Below are positions 16,790 through 26,197 of a stretch of DNA of 64,000 nucleotides, one piece after another; the first letter of the stretch is position 1; each line of letters starts with the position of its first letter. A model generated the notes under the pieces. That model was not told where the DNA came from, ran no database searches, and worked only from the letters and a program-made list of their open reading frames with translations. Source of the stretch: Bradyrhizobium sp. AZCC 1721 (lineage in GTDB: Bacteria > Pseudomonadota > Alphaproteobacteria > Rhizobiales > Xanthobacteraceae); contig NZ_JAZHSB010000001.1 in assembly GCF_036924715.1 (NCBI RefSeq), positions 6,191,001 to 6,255,000 of the forward strand, written 5' to 3'. Both the position numbers and the translations under genes were made by a program.

Positions 16790-17524
16790 ATGAACGCACC
16801 CTTCGCGCTGGCTCCTGGATTCCACGCCGTTGTGATTGGCGGCGCGGGCGACATCGGCGCTGCCATTGCCAATCTGTTCTGCGATCTCGGCGCGACGGTA
16901 ACCGCCACCGGCGTCGACGAGGCCGATATCGCGCGCACCGTGCTACGGCCCCGGCCGGGATTGCAGTTGGCTCCCCTCGATATCACCAATGATGAAGCAG
17001 TCGCATCGTTTGCAGGCCGACAGGCACGCGTCGATGCGCTGGTCAACTGCGCCGGTATGTTGGCGCGCGACAAGGAATTTGAGATCGAGACCTTTACAAA
17101 GGTGCTCGATGTCAACCTCGTCGGCACGTTCCGCACCTGCATGGCCTTTCGGGCCGCGCTTGCCGGCACCAAAGGCTCGATCGTGAACATCGCATCGATG
17201 AACGCAACGCTCGCGCTGCCGCGCATTCCCGCCTACTGCGCCAGCAAGGGCGGCGTCGTCATGCTGACCAAGGCGCTGGCACTGGCCTGGGCGGAAGAAG
17301 GCATCCGCGTCAACGCGGTCGCGCCGGGCTACATCGAGACGGCAATCAATGCAGCAGGACGATCCGATCGCGCGCACTACCAGCGCATTGCCGATCGTAC
17401 GGCGTTCAAAAGGTGGGGACAGCCGGAGGACATCGCCGGCGCGGTTGCATTTCTTTGCATGCCGGCGTCGCAATATGCGACCGGCACGGTTGTCGCCGTT
17501 GATGGCGGATTTCTCGCGGGCTGA
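16790..17524 (+). CDS. SDR-family oxidoreductase
   Basis: 244 residues. The cofactor motif is GGAGDIG (residues 18-24), followed by VNCAGML, VNIASMNAT and the catalytic YCASK. The ending GTVVAVDGGFLAG is typical of classical SDR polyol or ketose dehydrogenases. It follows the LacI gene by 14 bp on the same strand and is probably co-regulated, adding a second dehydrogenase to the sugar pathway. Confidence 0.87.
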   Translation: MNAPFALAPGFHAVVIGGAGDIGAAIANLFCDLGATVTATGVDEADIARTVLRPRPGLQLAPLDITNDEAVASFAGRQARVDALVNCAGMLARDKEFEIETFTKVLDVNLVGTFRTCMAFRAALAGTKGSIVNIASMNATLALPRIPAYCASKGGVVMLTKALALAWAEEGIRVNAVAPGYIETAINAAGRSDRAHYQRIADRTAFKRWGQPEDIAGAVAFLCMPASQYATGTVVAVDGGFLAG

Positions 17525-17659
17525 GGGCGATAGAAGAAAACCCTAGCCCGGGGCTGCAGCGGAAAACGAGCTTCCACGCCGCTGCCACAAAAGGCATTCC
17601 TCTACCCTTGCTTCCGCGCAGCTATTGGCGACATTAGCCTTAGCGAAACGGAAGCTACC

Positions 17660-17881
17660 ATGAGCCAGCCCGCATTCGATCCCTTTGGAGAGCCGGTCCC
17701 GGCGGTCGATCCTTCGACCGCGCCGGTCGGCGCGTCCAAATGGCTGAAGTCAGCCGGCATAGGCCTATTCTGGGGGCTTGTCGGCGTCATCGTGCTGGCG
17801 CGCGCGGTCTATTTCGAACCGGGCGATCTCTCCTTCGAGCGCGCCGTCGCGTGGGCGCAGGGCTTGCTCGCCTCGCTTTAA
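17660..17881 (+). CDS. Small membrane protein of unknown function
   Basis: 73 residues with a Pro-rich N-terminus (FDPFGEPVPAVDPS) and one membrane segment, about residues 32-49 (GIGLFWGLVGVIVLARAV), followed by a short amphipathic end. A GGAAG site precedes the ATG. The 135 bp before it hold no other feature. The codon pattern looks real, but no function can be assigned. Confidence 0.6.
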   Translation: MSQPAFDPFGEPVPAVDPSTAPVGASKWLKSAGIGLFWGLVGVIVLARAVYFEPGDLSFERAVAWAQGLLASL

Positions 17882-18024
17882 TATCTTGCCGGCATGCGCT
17901 GTTGGGTTGCCCCGACGTCCCGATCCAATGATCCGTTCGAACGCGACCGCGGCAGGATTACCTCGAACCGCCCAAATTGATCTGATCGCCGTTGGTCGCC
18001 ACCGGGACGATGGCCACGCCGACG

Positions 18025-18054
18025 CCTGCAAATGCAGGTTGAGGGATATAACCT
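18025..18054. promoter_or_regulatory. Overlapping palindromes upstream of the YeiH-type gene
   Basis: CCTGCA-AA-TGCAGG (18025-18038) is a perfect palindrome, and AGGTT-N9-AACCT (18036-18054) overlaps it. They lie about 80-110 bp before the transporter start and could be operators. The rest of 17882-18132 shows nothing else. Confidence 0.35.
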
Positions 18055-18132
18055 CTCTGTATGGGCACAATCCGAAAATGTACTAGCGAGCCCGCGTGGT
18101 CCGGCGCATAAATTATTCTCCAAGGAGGATAA

Positions 18133-19203
18133 GTGCCGCCACCCCAAAGCAGTTCTGACGACGCAAGGCCACGACCCGGCATGCTCGGCCGCGGCATGGC
18201 CCTCGTTCCAGGGGTCGCGCTCTGCGGCATCATCACCGCCGTTTCGCTGGGCGCGCAACGCCTCGAAGAGCACGTCTTCGTCCATCCTTACGTCGAGGCA
18301 CTGGTCATCGCGATCTTGCTCGGAATGGCGATTCGCACCGTCTGGCAACCATCCCAACGCTGGCGTTCCGGCATAGCCTTCAGCGCCAAGCAACTGCTCG
18401 AGGTCGCGGTCATGCTGCTCGGTGCGTCCGTCAGCTTTGGCGCGATCGCGGCCTCCGGCTATCTCTTGATCGGCGCAATCGTCGCCACCGTCGCGGTGAT
18501 GCTCGCGGTGAGCTTCAGCCTCAGCCGCATGCTCGGGCTTCCTACGAAAATGTCGATCCTGATCGCCTGCGGCAATTCGATATGCGGCAACTCGGCAATC
18601 GCCGCCGTCGCGCCGGTGATCGGAGCCAATAGCGACGATGTCGCCTCCTCGATCTCCTTCACCGCCATTCTCGGCGTGTTGATGGTGCTGGGCCTGCCGC
18701 TCCTGATCCCCTTGCTGGGCCTGTCGGCGACACAATACGGCATCCTGGCGGGCCTCACCGTCTATGCCGTCCCGCAGGTTTTGGCGGCGACGGTGCCCGC
18801 GGGCATCATCAGCACGCAAATTGGTACGCTGGTCAAGCTTGTGCGCGTGCTAATGCTGGGGCCGATCGTGGTTGCCCTCTCGCTGGTCGCGGCGCGCCGC
18901 CGCAAGCTCCACGCCGATCAAACGAAGGTCGCCGCCATCAGCCCATTCAAGCTGGTGCCCTGGTTTATCATCGGCTTTCTGGTGCTCGCGGCCCTGCGCT
19001 CGCTCCAGCTCGTGCCGGATCTTATGGTCGCACCGGTGACGAAGACGGCGGCTGTCCTGACCGTGCTCTCGATGGCTGCGCTTGGCCTTGGCGTCGACGT
19101 GCGCGTGCTCTCGACCGTGGGCGGAAGGGTCACCGCCGCCGTTACGCTGTCGCTGCTTCTCTTGCTGGGCCTGAGCATCGGGCTCGTCCATCTATTCCCG
19201 TGA
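18133..19203 (+). CDS. YeiH-family (UPF0324) putative anion exporter
   Basis: 356 residues with about ten hydrophobic segments and the conserved family core CGNSICGNSAIAAVAPVIGA. Homologues are annotated as putative sulfate or sulfonate exporters, though the substrate is poorly established. The GTG start at 18133 is fixed by a full AAGGAGG site four bases upstream. It has no obvious operon partner. Confidence 0.88.
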   Translation: MPPPQSSSDDARPRPGMLGRGMALVPGVALCGIITAVSLGAQRLEEHVFVHPYVEALVIAILLGMAIRTVWQPSQRWRSGIAFSAKQLLEVAVMLLGASVSFGAIAASGYLLIGAIVATVAVMLAVSFSLSRMLGLPTKMSILIACGNSICGNSAIAAVAPVIGANSDDVASSISFTAILGVLMVLGLPLLIPLLGLSATQYGILAGLTVYAVPQVLAATVPAGIISTQIGTLVKLVRVLMLGPIVVALSLVAARRRKLHADQTKVAAISPFKLVPWFIIGFLVLAALRSLQLVPDLMVAPVTKTAAVLTVLSMAALGLGVDVRVLSTVGGRVTAAVTLSLLLLLGLSIGLVHLFP

Positions 19204-19655
19204 CCATGTGGCGCGCAGCCCGTCGAAGCCTCAATCGTGGGATTTCCATTTCGGATTGAAACGCAGCGCGCCGCACCGCGGCGTACACGCGACACAAGCC
19301 GCACGGCTTGGGAATGATCCTCTCGCCGCCCCGCTGATTCAATCAGAACCGGAAAGGCTCCAGGCAGCCGTCTTAAAACCGAAACCGTCACTGCCAAGAT
19401 GCTTCTGCAGATGCTCGACCCGGCGCCGAACGAGGGCCGAGTGCCCTTACAGGGAAAGCCGGTGATCCGGGAGCGGAACTCTCCGGAGCTCGATCACGCC
19501 ATCGTGCTTGCCGATCCCTTCGACTTCCGCGAGGATGTCGAAGCTTGGTCGGCAGGCGAACCCGATACCGGGTTGTGAAAGGCCTCCCGGATCAAGGCAT
19601 CAGCTTGCCCGACCATGAAGCGTTTCACCAGCTTGCTTTTGCGCGAGGTGACACG
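19204..19655 (+). other. Intergenic region with a doubtful small frame at 19399-19578
   Basis: No convincing gene was found over 450 bp. A 59-codon frame (19399-19578) with plausible composition (PVIRERNSPELDHAIVLADP) lacks a clear ribosome site. It ends just before another frame that continues toward the methyltransferase, so it may be a decayed fragment rather than a gene. Confidence 0.3.
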
Positions 19656-20456
19656 ATGACCTCACCTGTTTCGCAAACCTTGATCGACGCTGCGAGGACC
19701 TACGAGGCACTGTTCGTTCCGGCACTCTTTCAGCAATGGGCGCCGATGGTGGCAGATGCTGCCAGGATTGAGCGCGGCGATCGCGTTCTGGACATTGCCT
19801 GCGGCACCGGGGTTCTGGCGCGCGAGGCGGCAAGGCGGACCGAAAGCTCAGCTCGTGTCGCCGGACTCGATCCAAACGCAGGAATGCTGGCCGTGGCGCG
19901 AAGCCTCGCGCCCGGCATCGACTGGCGCGATGGAGCGGCCGAGGCGCTGCCGTTTCCGGACCGTTCGTTCGATGTCGTTGTGTGTCAATTCGGCCTGATG
20001 TTCTTTTCGGATCGCGACAAAGCAGTCCGGGAGATGCTGCGCGTGATGGTGCCTGGCGGCAGGTGCGCGGTCGCAGTTTGGGATGTCATCGAGCACGCCT
20101 CCGCATTCGCTGCCCTCGTAGACCTGCTCGATCGCATCGCCGGAAAGCCCGCCGGTGACGCGCTTCGCGCACCGTTTGTGCTGGGTGACAGGCAGGGGCT
20201 CGCCGTGTTGTTCAAGGGCGCCGGAGCCGGCTTGGTGGATCTCACGACCTGTAACGGCACAGCACGGTTCCCCAACATACGCGAATTCGTCGAGACGGAA
20301 CTCAGGGGGTGGCTGCCCGTCATGGGAGTTGTGCTGCCGGAGCCGCAGATCGATCGCATCCTGGCAGAGGCGGAAACAATCTTCGCTCGCTATCTCACGG
20401 CCGATGGGCTTGCTTTCGGCATATCGGCGCATCTCGCGACCTGCAGACGACCTTAG
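19656..20456 (+). CDS. Class I SAM-dependent methyltransferase
   Basis: 266 residues from the ATG at 19656, which has a GAGGTGA site; an upstream in-frame extension is not protein-like. SAM-binding motif I is VLDIACGTGVLA, followed by GLDPNAGMLAVAR and the DRSFDVVVCQFGLMFF post-motif typical of UbiE/Methyltransf_11 enzymes. The substrate is unknown and it appears monocistronic. Confidence 0.85.
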   Translation: MTSPVSQTLIDAARTYEALFVPALFQQWAPMVADAARIERGDRVLDIACGTGVLAREAARRTESSARVAGLDPNAGMLAVARSLAPGIDWRDGAAEALPFPDRSFDVVVCQFGLMFFSDRDKAVREMLRVMVPGGRCAVAVWDVIEHASAFAALVDLLDRIAGKPAGDALRAPFVLGDRQGLAVLFKGAGAGLVDLTTCNGTARFPNIREFVETELRGWLPVMGVVLPEPQIDRILAEAETIFARYLTADGLAFGISAHLATCRRP

Positions 20457-20516
20457 GCGGCGGAGGTTCGCGACTTGCTTCGATCCCGAGGAAGCAGATC
20501 ACTTCAAGTACAAACT

Positions 20517-21095
20517 TCACTCGTCCAATTTCTTGCTCACTTCAGGATCAAGCTTGCTCCGATCGATAGATTGATAGAACGTGATGGGTCTGCATTTTCC
20601 CTCGAAATCCGCGAGGACAATGGCTGTCCACGGGCTTGTGTTCTCGCCCGAACCCTCGCGGAGGTCCGGCATGACCTTGCGAGCAGCGATCACATACCAC
20701 GCGCGACCGGCTGCCGCGGCCTTCGCAGCCGCCGCGAACTCATCCAATATTCCGCGCAGGTTTTTGCGCATTTCTTCTTCACTGTCCCCGCGCAGATATT
20801 TTCGAGACGACCTTCCCGCCTCTCCGTATTCATGATGAATGTTCAACTGCAGTCGGGCATCATCCACTTCGATCTTGGTGACCCGTATCACGGCTCCGCC
20901 TTCGCGAAGATAGTCTCGCACCCGAACGTCGCAGGCCAAAAATCTATCCGTGGGTGGCTGAGCGACGCTAGCTGAAGGGGCGACCGCGGTCTTCTTTTTT
21001 CGAGGAGCAGCATCCGCAGGCATCGTGGCGATGGTGGCGCTGAGGAGCGCCGCGGCAAGCACGACCGGAAAAAAGGCATTAAAAAAGGCATTCAT
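20517..21095 (-). CDS. Secreted protein of unknown function
   Basis: 192 residues with a signal peptide (MNAFFNAFFPVVLAAALLSA, cleavage near ADAAP), a basic KKK linker, then a soluble domain with alternating charged and hydrophobic residues (HHEYGEAGRSSRKYLRG; GRAWYVIAARKVMPDL). No family was recognised. It is convergent with the methyltransferase gene and upstream of nothing obvious. Confidence 0.7.
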   Translation of the reverse strand: MNAFFNAFFPVVLAAALLSATIATMPADAAPRKKKTAVAPSASVAQPPTDRFLACDVRVRDYLREGGAVIRVTKIEVDDARLQLNIHHEYGEAGRSSRKYLRGDSEEEMRKNLRGILDEFAAAAKAAAAGRAWYVIAARKVMPDLREGSGENTSPWTAIVLADFEGKCRPITFYQSIDRSKLDPEVSKKLDE

Positions 21096-21481
21096 GAGTA
21101 CGCTGCCAATGCTGAGCTTCTAAAACGCATTGGCTGCAGCGTTGGTTCCGCGGCCCGGAGCGGTGCTGAACGGCCGGAGAAGCGGCGGGGCACGCCATCG
21201 CATGGCTGCGCTCAGCCGTAGATGATCTCTTCGTTGCCGATGCAATCGGCGGCAATGGCTTGGGCCGACCGGATGTTGTCGAGGTAGCTCGAAGGACTGA
21301 TCCCGACACGCGCGTCGCGTGCACCGGCGGTACCAGAGGTCCCACTGCTTTTCCTGAATGACCGGCATCTCACCGCGGCCAAAGCGAGCTAGCGGGAACT
21401 TTTTCCGCAAAACAGCCTTGTTTAATACTGTCCTACAAAAAGGGACCTTACGGAGGCGGTGTTTTTGACCGTCGGCAGGTC
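21096..21481 (-). other. Intergenic region with possible gene remnant
   Basis: On the minus strand, about 21213-21380 reads as a short frame ending SSYLDNIRSAQAIAADCIGN then EEIIYG and a stop. It has no good start codon, and two other frames overlap it. It looks like the C-terminal remnant of a small protein gene. Nothing else is seen. Confidence 0.25.
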
Positions 21482-24346
21482 ATGGACTCGATTCTCATCA
21501 AGATCTTCGCCACGGCGCTTGCCTTCAGTCAGGTCACCACCCGGCCGGATGGGGTCAAGACGGAGTTCGATGCGGTGCGCGACCGCTCCGAGGTGGCGCA
21601 GCTTTTGAGTGCCGGCTGCGCCCACATGCGCAAGGCTTTCGACATCGAGGACATCAACCTGGACGATCTGATTGCCACTGCCATGGATGACAAGGAGGCG
21701 CTGAGCGGCGAGATCAAGGCGCTCAAAGGACTGAATCTGGCCGACCTCCACGTGGCCTACCGGGAGTTCTGCAAAGTCGAAAAAGTGAAAGGATCTCCGG
21801 TCGATCTCGGTCAGGTCATCGCTTTCTACAACAGCGCGGCCAGGGATCTGCCCGACGCCGAGCAGCTTAAACAGCTCAGGCTTCCCGGCACCAGTGTAAT
21901 CCTCGATAACAAGAGCGAGCGCGTCGCCGAGATTTACGCGCCGAACAATCGCCGCATCTGGGTCAAGCTTGCGGATATCCCGGAAGCGGTGCGCAACGCA
22001 TTCATCGCCGCCGAGGACAAGCGCTTCTTCCAACACAGCGGCCTTGACGAGCGCGGACTGGTCCGCGCCTTCATCGGCAACTTCACGAAGCCGGGCCGGC
22101 CGCAGGGCGGCTCGACCATTACGCAGCAGGTCGCCAAGAACCTGCTGGTGGGCAACGACGTCACTTATGAAAGAAAATTGCGCGAGATGATCGTTGCCTC
22201 ACGGATGGAGCGCGCCCTGACCAAGGCGGAAATCCTCGAGCTCTATCTCAACTCGATTTATCTCGGTCGCGGAGCCTGGGGCATCGAGATGGCGGCGCGC
22301 AGCTATTTCGGCAAACCGGCCAAGGCGCTCTCCGCAGTCGAGGGCGCGCTGCTCGCCGGGCTCGCCAAGGGACCGAACTACTTCAATCCCGACCACCACC
22401 CTGAGCGCGCACGCGAGCGCCTTGCCTACGTGCTGGGCCGCATGCAGGACGACGCCATGATCGATGCCGCCGCGGCGCAAGCACTATTGCCGCAGCTCGT
22501 CGAGTACCGGCCGACGCGGCGGGACTTCGGTTTTCACTTCGTCGATCACGTCGCCCGCGAGGCTAAGGCGGTCGCGGGCCTCGATAATCTCACCAATTCC
22601 TCCTACACAGTGCGCTCGACCGTCAACTCGGCCCTGCAGCGCGTAGTCGAAGCGACCTTGCAGGAGGGGCTGGCGCGATACGAACTGAACACCGGTCGTT
22701 ACAAATTTGAGGGACCCGAGGCGAACATTTCCGATGCTGTCCGTCTGAGAGCGGCTGACGTGAGGACCACGGAGCCAGCTTGGCTCGTGGCGTTGAAGAC
22801 GACGCGACTGCCTCTCTATGACGTTCACTGGCAATCGGCGGTCGTCCTGGAGAATGCGCGCGGCAAGCGCGGCCATGCGATCAACGTCGGCCTGACCGAC
22901 GGAAGCATCCTGCCGCTGAACACCTGGAGCGCCGCGATCGGGCGCGGCCTCAAGCCGTACGACGTGGTCTATGTGCAGGTGCGCGAAGCCAAGGGTAAGC
23001 AGGCGGCGCGTGCCGATCTGCGCATTCGACCGACCGTACAGGGAGCGGCGCTCGTACTCGGGAACGAAACCGGCCGCATTCTCGCAATGGCGGGCGGCTT
23101 TTCGTATCCGGCAAGCCAGCTCAACCGCGTCGTCCAGAGCCTGCGGCAACCCGGATCGACCTTGAAGCCGCTGACCTATCTCGCCGCTCTTCGGAAGGGA
23201 TTGCAGCCCAACACGCTGGTGATGGACGAACCTATTACGCTGCCACCGATCGGCGCGACGGTCTACGCGCGCCAGCGCGGTTTCTGGTCGCCGAAGAACT
23301 ACGAGGGCGGCGCTTCGGGCGCCATTACACTGCGGCGTGCGCTGGAAAACTCCCGGAATCTCGCCACCGCGCAACTGCTCGCGACCGGTCTCGACGACAG
23401 CGCCGAGCGAGGACTCGACCGGGTCTGCGAGATCGCGATGGAGGCGCAGCTTTACAAGGAATGCATGCGCTACTACCCGTTCGTGCTCGGTGCCCAAACT
23501 GTGCGGCTCATCGACCTTGCGGCGTTCTATGCGGCGATCGCCAACGAAGGCGCACGGCCCCGGCCCCATGCGATCGAAACGATCGAACAGGACGGCCGCC
23601 CAATCTACCGGCACGATCCGCATGCGGTGGACTGGATCGGCTCCGCCGACCGCGCATCGTTTTACCAGTTGAAATCAATGCTGCAGGGCGTGCTCGCGCG
23701 CGGAACCGCGCGCGCGGTGAAGCATCTCTCGCCCTATGTCGGCGGCAAGACTGGTACCACCGATAATTCGGCCGATGCCTGGTTCGTCGGTTTCACAAAC
23801 GACGTCACCGTCGCCATCTGGGTCGGCTACGACAACAGCGACGGCGGCCGCCGCACCCTTGGGAGCGGCCAGACCGGGGGGAAAGTGGCGCTGCCGATGT
23901 TCGAGCCGATCGTGCAGGCAGCCTGGGAGCTGCACGCTCCCAAGACGGCGTTGAACGGCCCTTCGCGCGAAGCCATGCGTCAGCTCGCTACTCTGTCGAT
24001 CGATCCTTATACCGGCGATCCTGCACCGGCCGGCTCCGGGCGCGCTTTCACCGAGTACCTCAAGAGAGATCCGGCGGGCAGAATTGATGATACGCAATTT
24101 CGCATCGTCTCGCGTGCAGAAAGCTACACCTATCGCGGCGGTCGTGACGAAGACGACGGGCCATTCCAGCAGTGGTCCTACGGCAACCGCCTTTACGGCG
24201 ATAACCGGCTACCCTTTCCATTCCCGAACTGGCGTCTTGGTCCGCGCGAATATCCCTCCTGGCGCGGATATCCCGATGACGAGGACCGCCTCCCGCGACC
24301 GCCGCTCCGAGTCGATCCCGATTACTTCTGGCGGCGGCTGAATTGA
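21482..24346 (+). CDS. Class A penicillin-binding protein (bifunctional glycosyltransferase/transpeptidase)
   Basis: 954 residues. The glycosyltransferase 51 domain shows the catalytic Glu in AAEDKRFFQHSGLD (about 177) and GGSTITQQVAKNLL (about 209). The transpeptidase domain shows SxxK in QPGSTLKPLTY (about 557), SRN in ENSRNLAT (about 622) and KTGTT (about 756). It polymerises and cross-links peptidoglycan in the periplasm. The first 120 residues are unusual: a weak hydrophobic segment (ILIKIFATALAFSQV) and a charged helical part instead of the strong N-terminal anchor of most class A PBPs. The C-terminus ends in an Arg/Pro/Tyr-rich tail. The next gene starts eight bases on. Confidence 0.93.
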   Translation: MDSILIKIFATALAFSQVTTRPDGVKTEFDAVRDRSEVAQLLSAGCAHMRKAFDIEDINLDDLIATAMDDKEALSGEIKALKGLNLADLHVAYREFCKVEKVKGSPVDLGQVIAFYNSAARDLPDAEQLKQLRLPGTSVILDNKSERVAEIYAPNNRRIWVKLADIPEAVRNAFIAAEDKRFFQHSGLDERGLVRAFIGNFTKPGRPQGGSTITQQVAKNLLVGNDVTYERKLREMIVASRMERALTKAEILELYLNSIYLGRGAWGIEMAARSYFGKPAKALSAVEGALLAGLAKGPNYFNPDHHPERARERLAYVLGRMQDDAMIDAAAAQALLPQLVEYRPTRRDFGFHFVDHVAREAKAVAGLDNLTNSSYTVRSTVNSALQRVVEATLQEGLARYELNTGRYKFEGPEANISDAVRLRAADVRTTEPAWLVALKTTRLPLYDVHWQSAVVLENARGKRGHAINVGLTDGSILPLNTWSAAIGRGLKPYDVVYVQVREAKGKQAARADLRIRPTVQGAALVLGNETGRILAMAGGFSYPASQLNRVVQSLRQPGSTLKPLTYLAALRKGLQPNTLVMDEPITLPPIGATVYARQRGFWSPKNYEGGASGAITLRRALENSRNLATAQLLATGLDDSAERGLDRVCEIAMEAQLYKECMRYYPFVLGAQTVRLIDLAAFYAAIANEGARPRPHAIETIEQDGRPIYRHDPHAVDWIGSADRASFYQLKSMLQGVLARGTARAVKHLSPYVGGKTGTTDNSADAWFVGFTNDVTVAIWVGYDNSDGGRRTLGSGQTGGKVALPMFEPIVQAAWELHAPKTALNGPSREAMRQLATLSIDPYTGDPAPAGSGRAFTEYLKRDPAGRIDDTQFRIVSRAESYTYRGGRDEDDGPFQQWSYGNRLYGDNRLPFPFPNWRLGPREYPSWRGYPDDEDRLPRPPLRVDPDYFWRRLN

Positions 24347-24354
24347 GCATTGCC

Positions 24355-25362
24355 ATGAGCCTCCACCGTGCCGCTGTCCTCATCGCCGCCTACGTGGCCA
24401 CTTGCACGGGCGCGGCCGCGCAGGAATTCCAGGTGGAGGACGTGCCCGCAGCCGCCAGCGTTCCGATCGCACAGATCAAACCGCGCACGGTCATCTTCGC
24501 CGACCAACGCAACGACAAGCTCGCCGATTCCTCGACCGGGCTCATTCCTTTCGACGATTGGGCCCGCTCACGTCCGGTTCAGCGGCGCTTCCTCTCGCTC
24601 TTCCCGAGCTTCGTTGAGCCTACGCTCAAGCAACAAACGAAGCTGAAGCTCTCGGTCTACCAGGCGGAGGCGCGGTTTCGACTTCCAAAACCGGCAGCGG
24701 CATTGGATCTGTCGCGGTATGCTAATGTCGCGTTCCTCGAGCAGATCGATCCGGCGGTCAAGCACCGGCCGATCACGGCGGGCGATGCTGTTCCCAACAA
24801 GGACGCGAGCGCCGCGCACAACCGTCCGCTGGATCGCCGCTGGTGCGAGGAAGCGAAGGCGGTTTGCGTGCAGTCCCGCTACATGTTCGAAGGAAAAATT
24901 CCGGCGGGCATCCAGCTTGCCAACAAGCTGCGCGAGGAGGGCAAAAAGCCCATCCCGGATTTCATCGAGTTCCAGAGTGAGATCATGCTGGTGACGCAGC
25001 CGCACCTTGCCGAGCTGCCGAGCCTGACCGGGCTCGACTCCACAGTCACCAGCGCGCTCGAGCAGAACATCTTTTGGGTCAACCAAGTCATCCAGTTCGG
25101 CAAGCTGCTTGCGGTTCTGCAACAGCATCCGACCGAGCGCGAAGCCGCCATCGCGACGGTCTACATCCTGATTGCGGTCAGGAACGACGTGCTGAACAAG
25201 CAGAAGGAATACAGCAATACACCGATGCTGCGAAACCTCGTGCCCGCGCAACTGCTCATGGGCAACAGCTCCTTCAACAGCGGCGATTCGCTGAGCGCCG
25301 GCCTGCCGAAATACGCCAAAGGCCGCATCAAGGCGATCGCCGAGATCATGGAGCGGGAATGA
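24355..25362 (+). CDS. Secreted protein of unknown function, next to the PBP
   Basis: 335 residues from the ATG at 24355; a TTG four codons earlier overlaps the PBP stop and is an alternative. A signal peptide (MSLHRAAVLIAAYVATCTGA, cleavage near AAAQ) precedes a soluble body with no recognised family (VIFADQRNDKLADSSTGLIP; RRWCEEAKAVCVQSRYMFEG, two cysteines that could form a disulfide). Its close spacing to the PBP gene suggests a periplasmic role tied to cell-wall synthesis; that is inference. Confidence 0.75.
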   Translation: MSLHRAAVLIAAYVATCTGAAAQEFQVEDVPAAASVPIAQIKPRTVIFADQRNDKLADSSTGLIPFDDWARSRPVQRRFLSLFPSFVEPTLKQQTKLKLSVYQAEARFRLPKPAAALDLSRYANVAFLEQIDPAVKHRPITAGDAVPNKDASAAHNRPLDRRWCEEAKAVCVQSRYMFEGKIPAGIQLANKLREEGKKPIPDFIEFQSEIMLVTQPHLAELPSLTGLDSTVTSALEQNIFWVNQVIQFGKLLAVLQQHPTEREAAIATVYILIAVRNDVLNKQKEYSNTPMLRNLVPAQLLMGNSSFNSGDSLSAGLPKYAKGRIKAIAEIMERE

Positions 25363-25423
25363 GCAGATCGCGCGCGCGAACTAGACTGGCGCCTCACGCG
25401 CATCCTGCGCGATCAAACGTGCC

Positions 25424-25720
25424 TCAGGTTTGTTCTTGCAATATCGCGGCGCCGAGTTCGTCGAAACGAAACAGTTGATAGATCCGCTGGCCATTGTAAT
25501 CGAGCATCCTCAGATCGTCTGTTTCGTGCAAATCGCTCTCGACCGCGTGGAAATGTCCGCCATAGCGCGCCTTCGCGAGATCGAGCGGCACATCGAAGGC
25601 GACAAACTTGCCGATTCCCTTGGCTTTGAGCCTGCTCAGGAACTTCGGATCGTGCAGCGTTTCGTGGGACGTGAGGACCAGCAATGGGCCACCGGCCGTA
25701 AGCAGCAGAAAGGACCTCAT
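25424..25720 (-). CDS. Small conserved protein of unknown function
   Basis: 98 residues. The first 15 residues are hydrophobic (MRSFLLLTAGGPLLVLTS), possibly an uncleaved anchor, followed by LKAKGIGKFVAFDVPLDLAK and HFHAVESDLHETDDLRMLDY. The spacing of His and acidic residues is notable but not a known motif. An AGGGAG site precedes the start. Convergent with the secreted protein before it. Confidence 0.6.
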   Translation of the reverse strand: MRSFLLLTAGGPLLVLTSHETLHDPKFLSRLKAKGIGKFVAFDVPLDLAKARYGGHFHAVESDLHETDDLRMLDYNGQRIYQLFRFDELGAAILQEQT

Positions 25721-26197
25721 CGATCGACTCCCTGGTCGTTGGTTTCACCAGCATCGCTGGTCCCCGCGAACAATGTCGCGGTTGCCGTCGGGCTGGTGCT
25801 TGTCGATAGATACATAAGACCGGGAATGACGACTGAGAATAGGAGCGCGTAGGACGGGTCGAGCATTTGTGAAGCCCATCATTGCGGATGACGTTCGAGA
25901 ACTCCGCTTGGAAGGCGCGCGCTCGCGAAAATATCGAAAACAACCCCATGCAAAGTAGCAGGCGGCCGCCGGCATTCGACAACGCAACTTGACACGTCGG
26001 GCAAATCAGGGGCATTTTTCGATTATTCCGAAATCCTGTACGCGCCCGTCGCCCCGCAATAGCGGGCGCGTCCGTCGCGATTGCAGCCGAAAAATCCTCA
26101 CCCACAATTGAAATTGCACCGGACCGCCGCGGCGAGCGATCGCCTGCGCGTGGCCGAACCGCGCGCGCGGCAAGCGCGCGGCCTAAGGAATCTCGAC
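25721..26197. other. Intergenic region at the left border of the accessory block
   Basis: No gene was found over 477 bp. A GC hairpin (CCGCGCGC/GCGCGCGG, 26159-26181) ends just before the AAGGAA ribosome site of the next gene and may lower its translation. No tRNA fragment or repeat of the tRNA-Glu 3' end was found here. Confidence 0.4.

Noticed and set aside
25721..26197. Search for the left attachment site of the tRNA-Glu island
   Set aside because: No copy of the tRNA 3' end could be seen here, so no left border is claimed.
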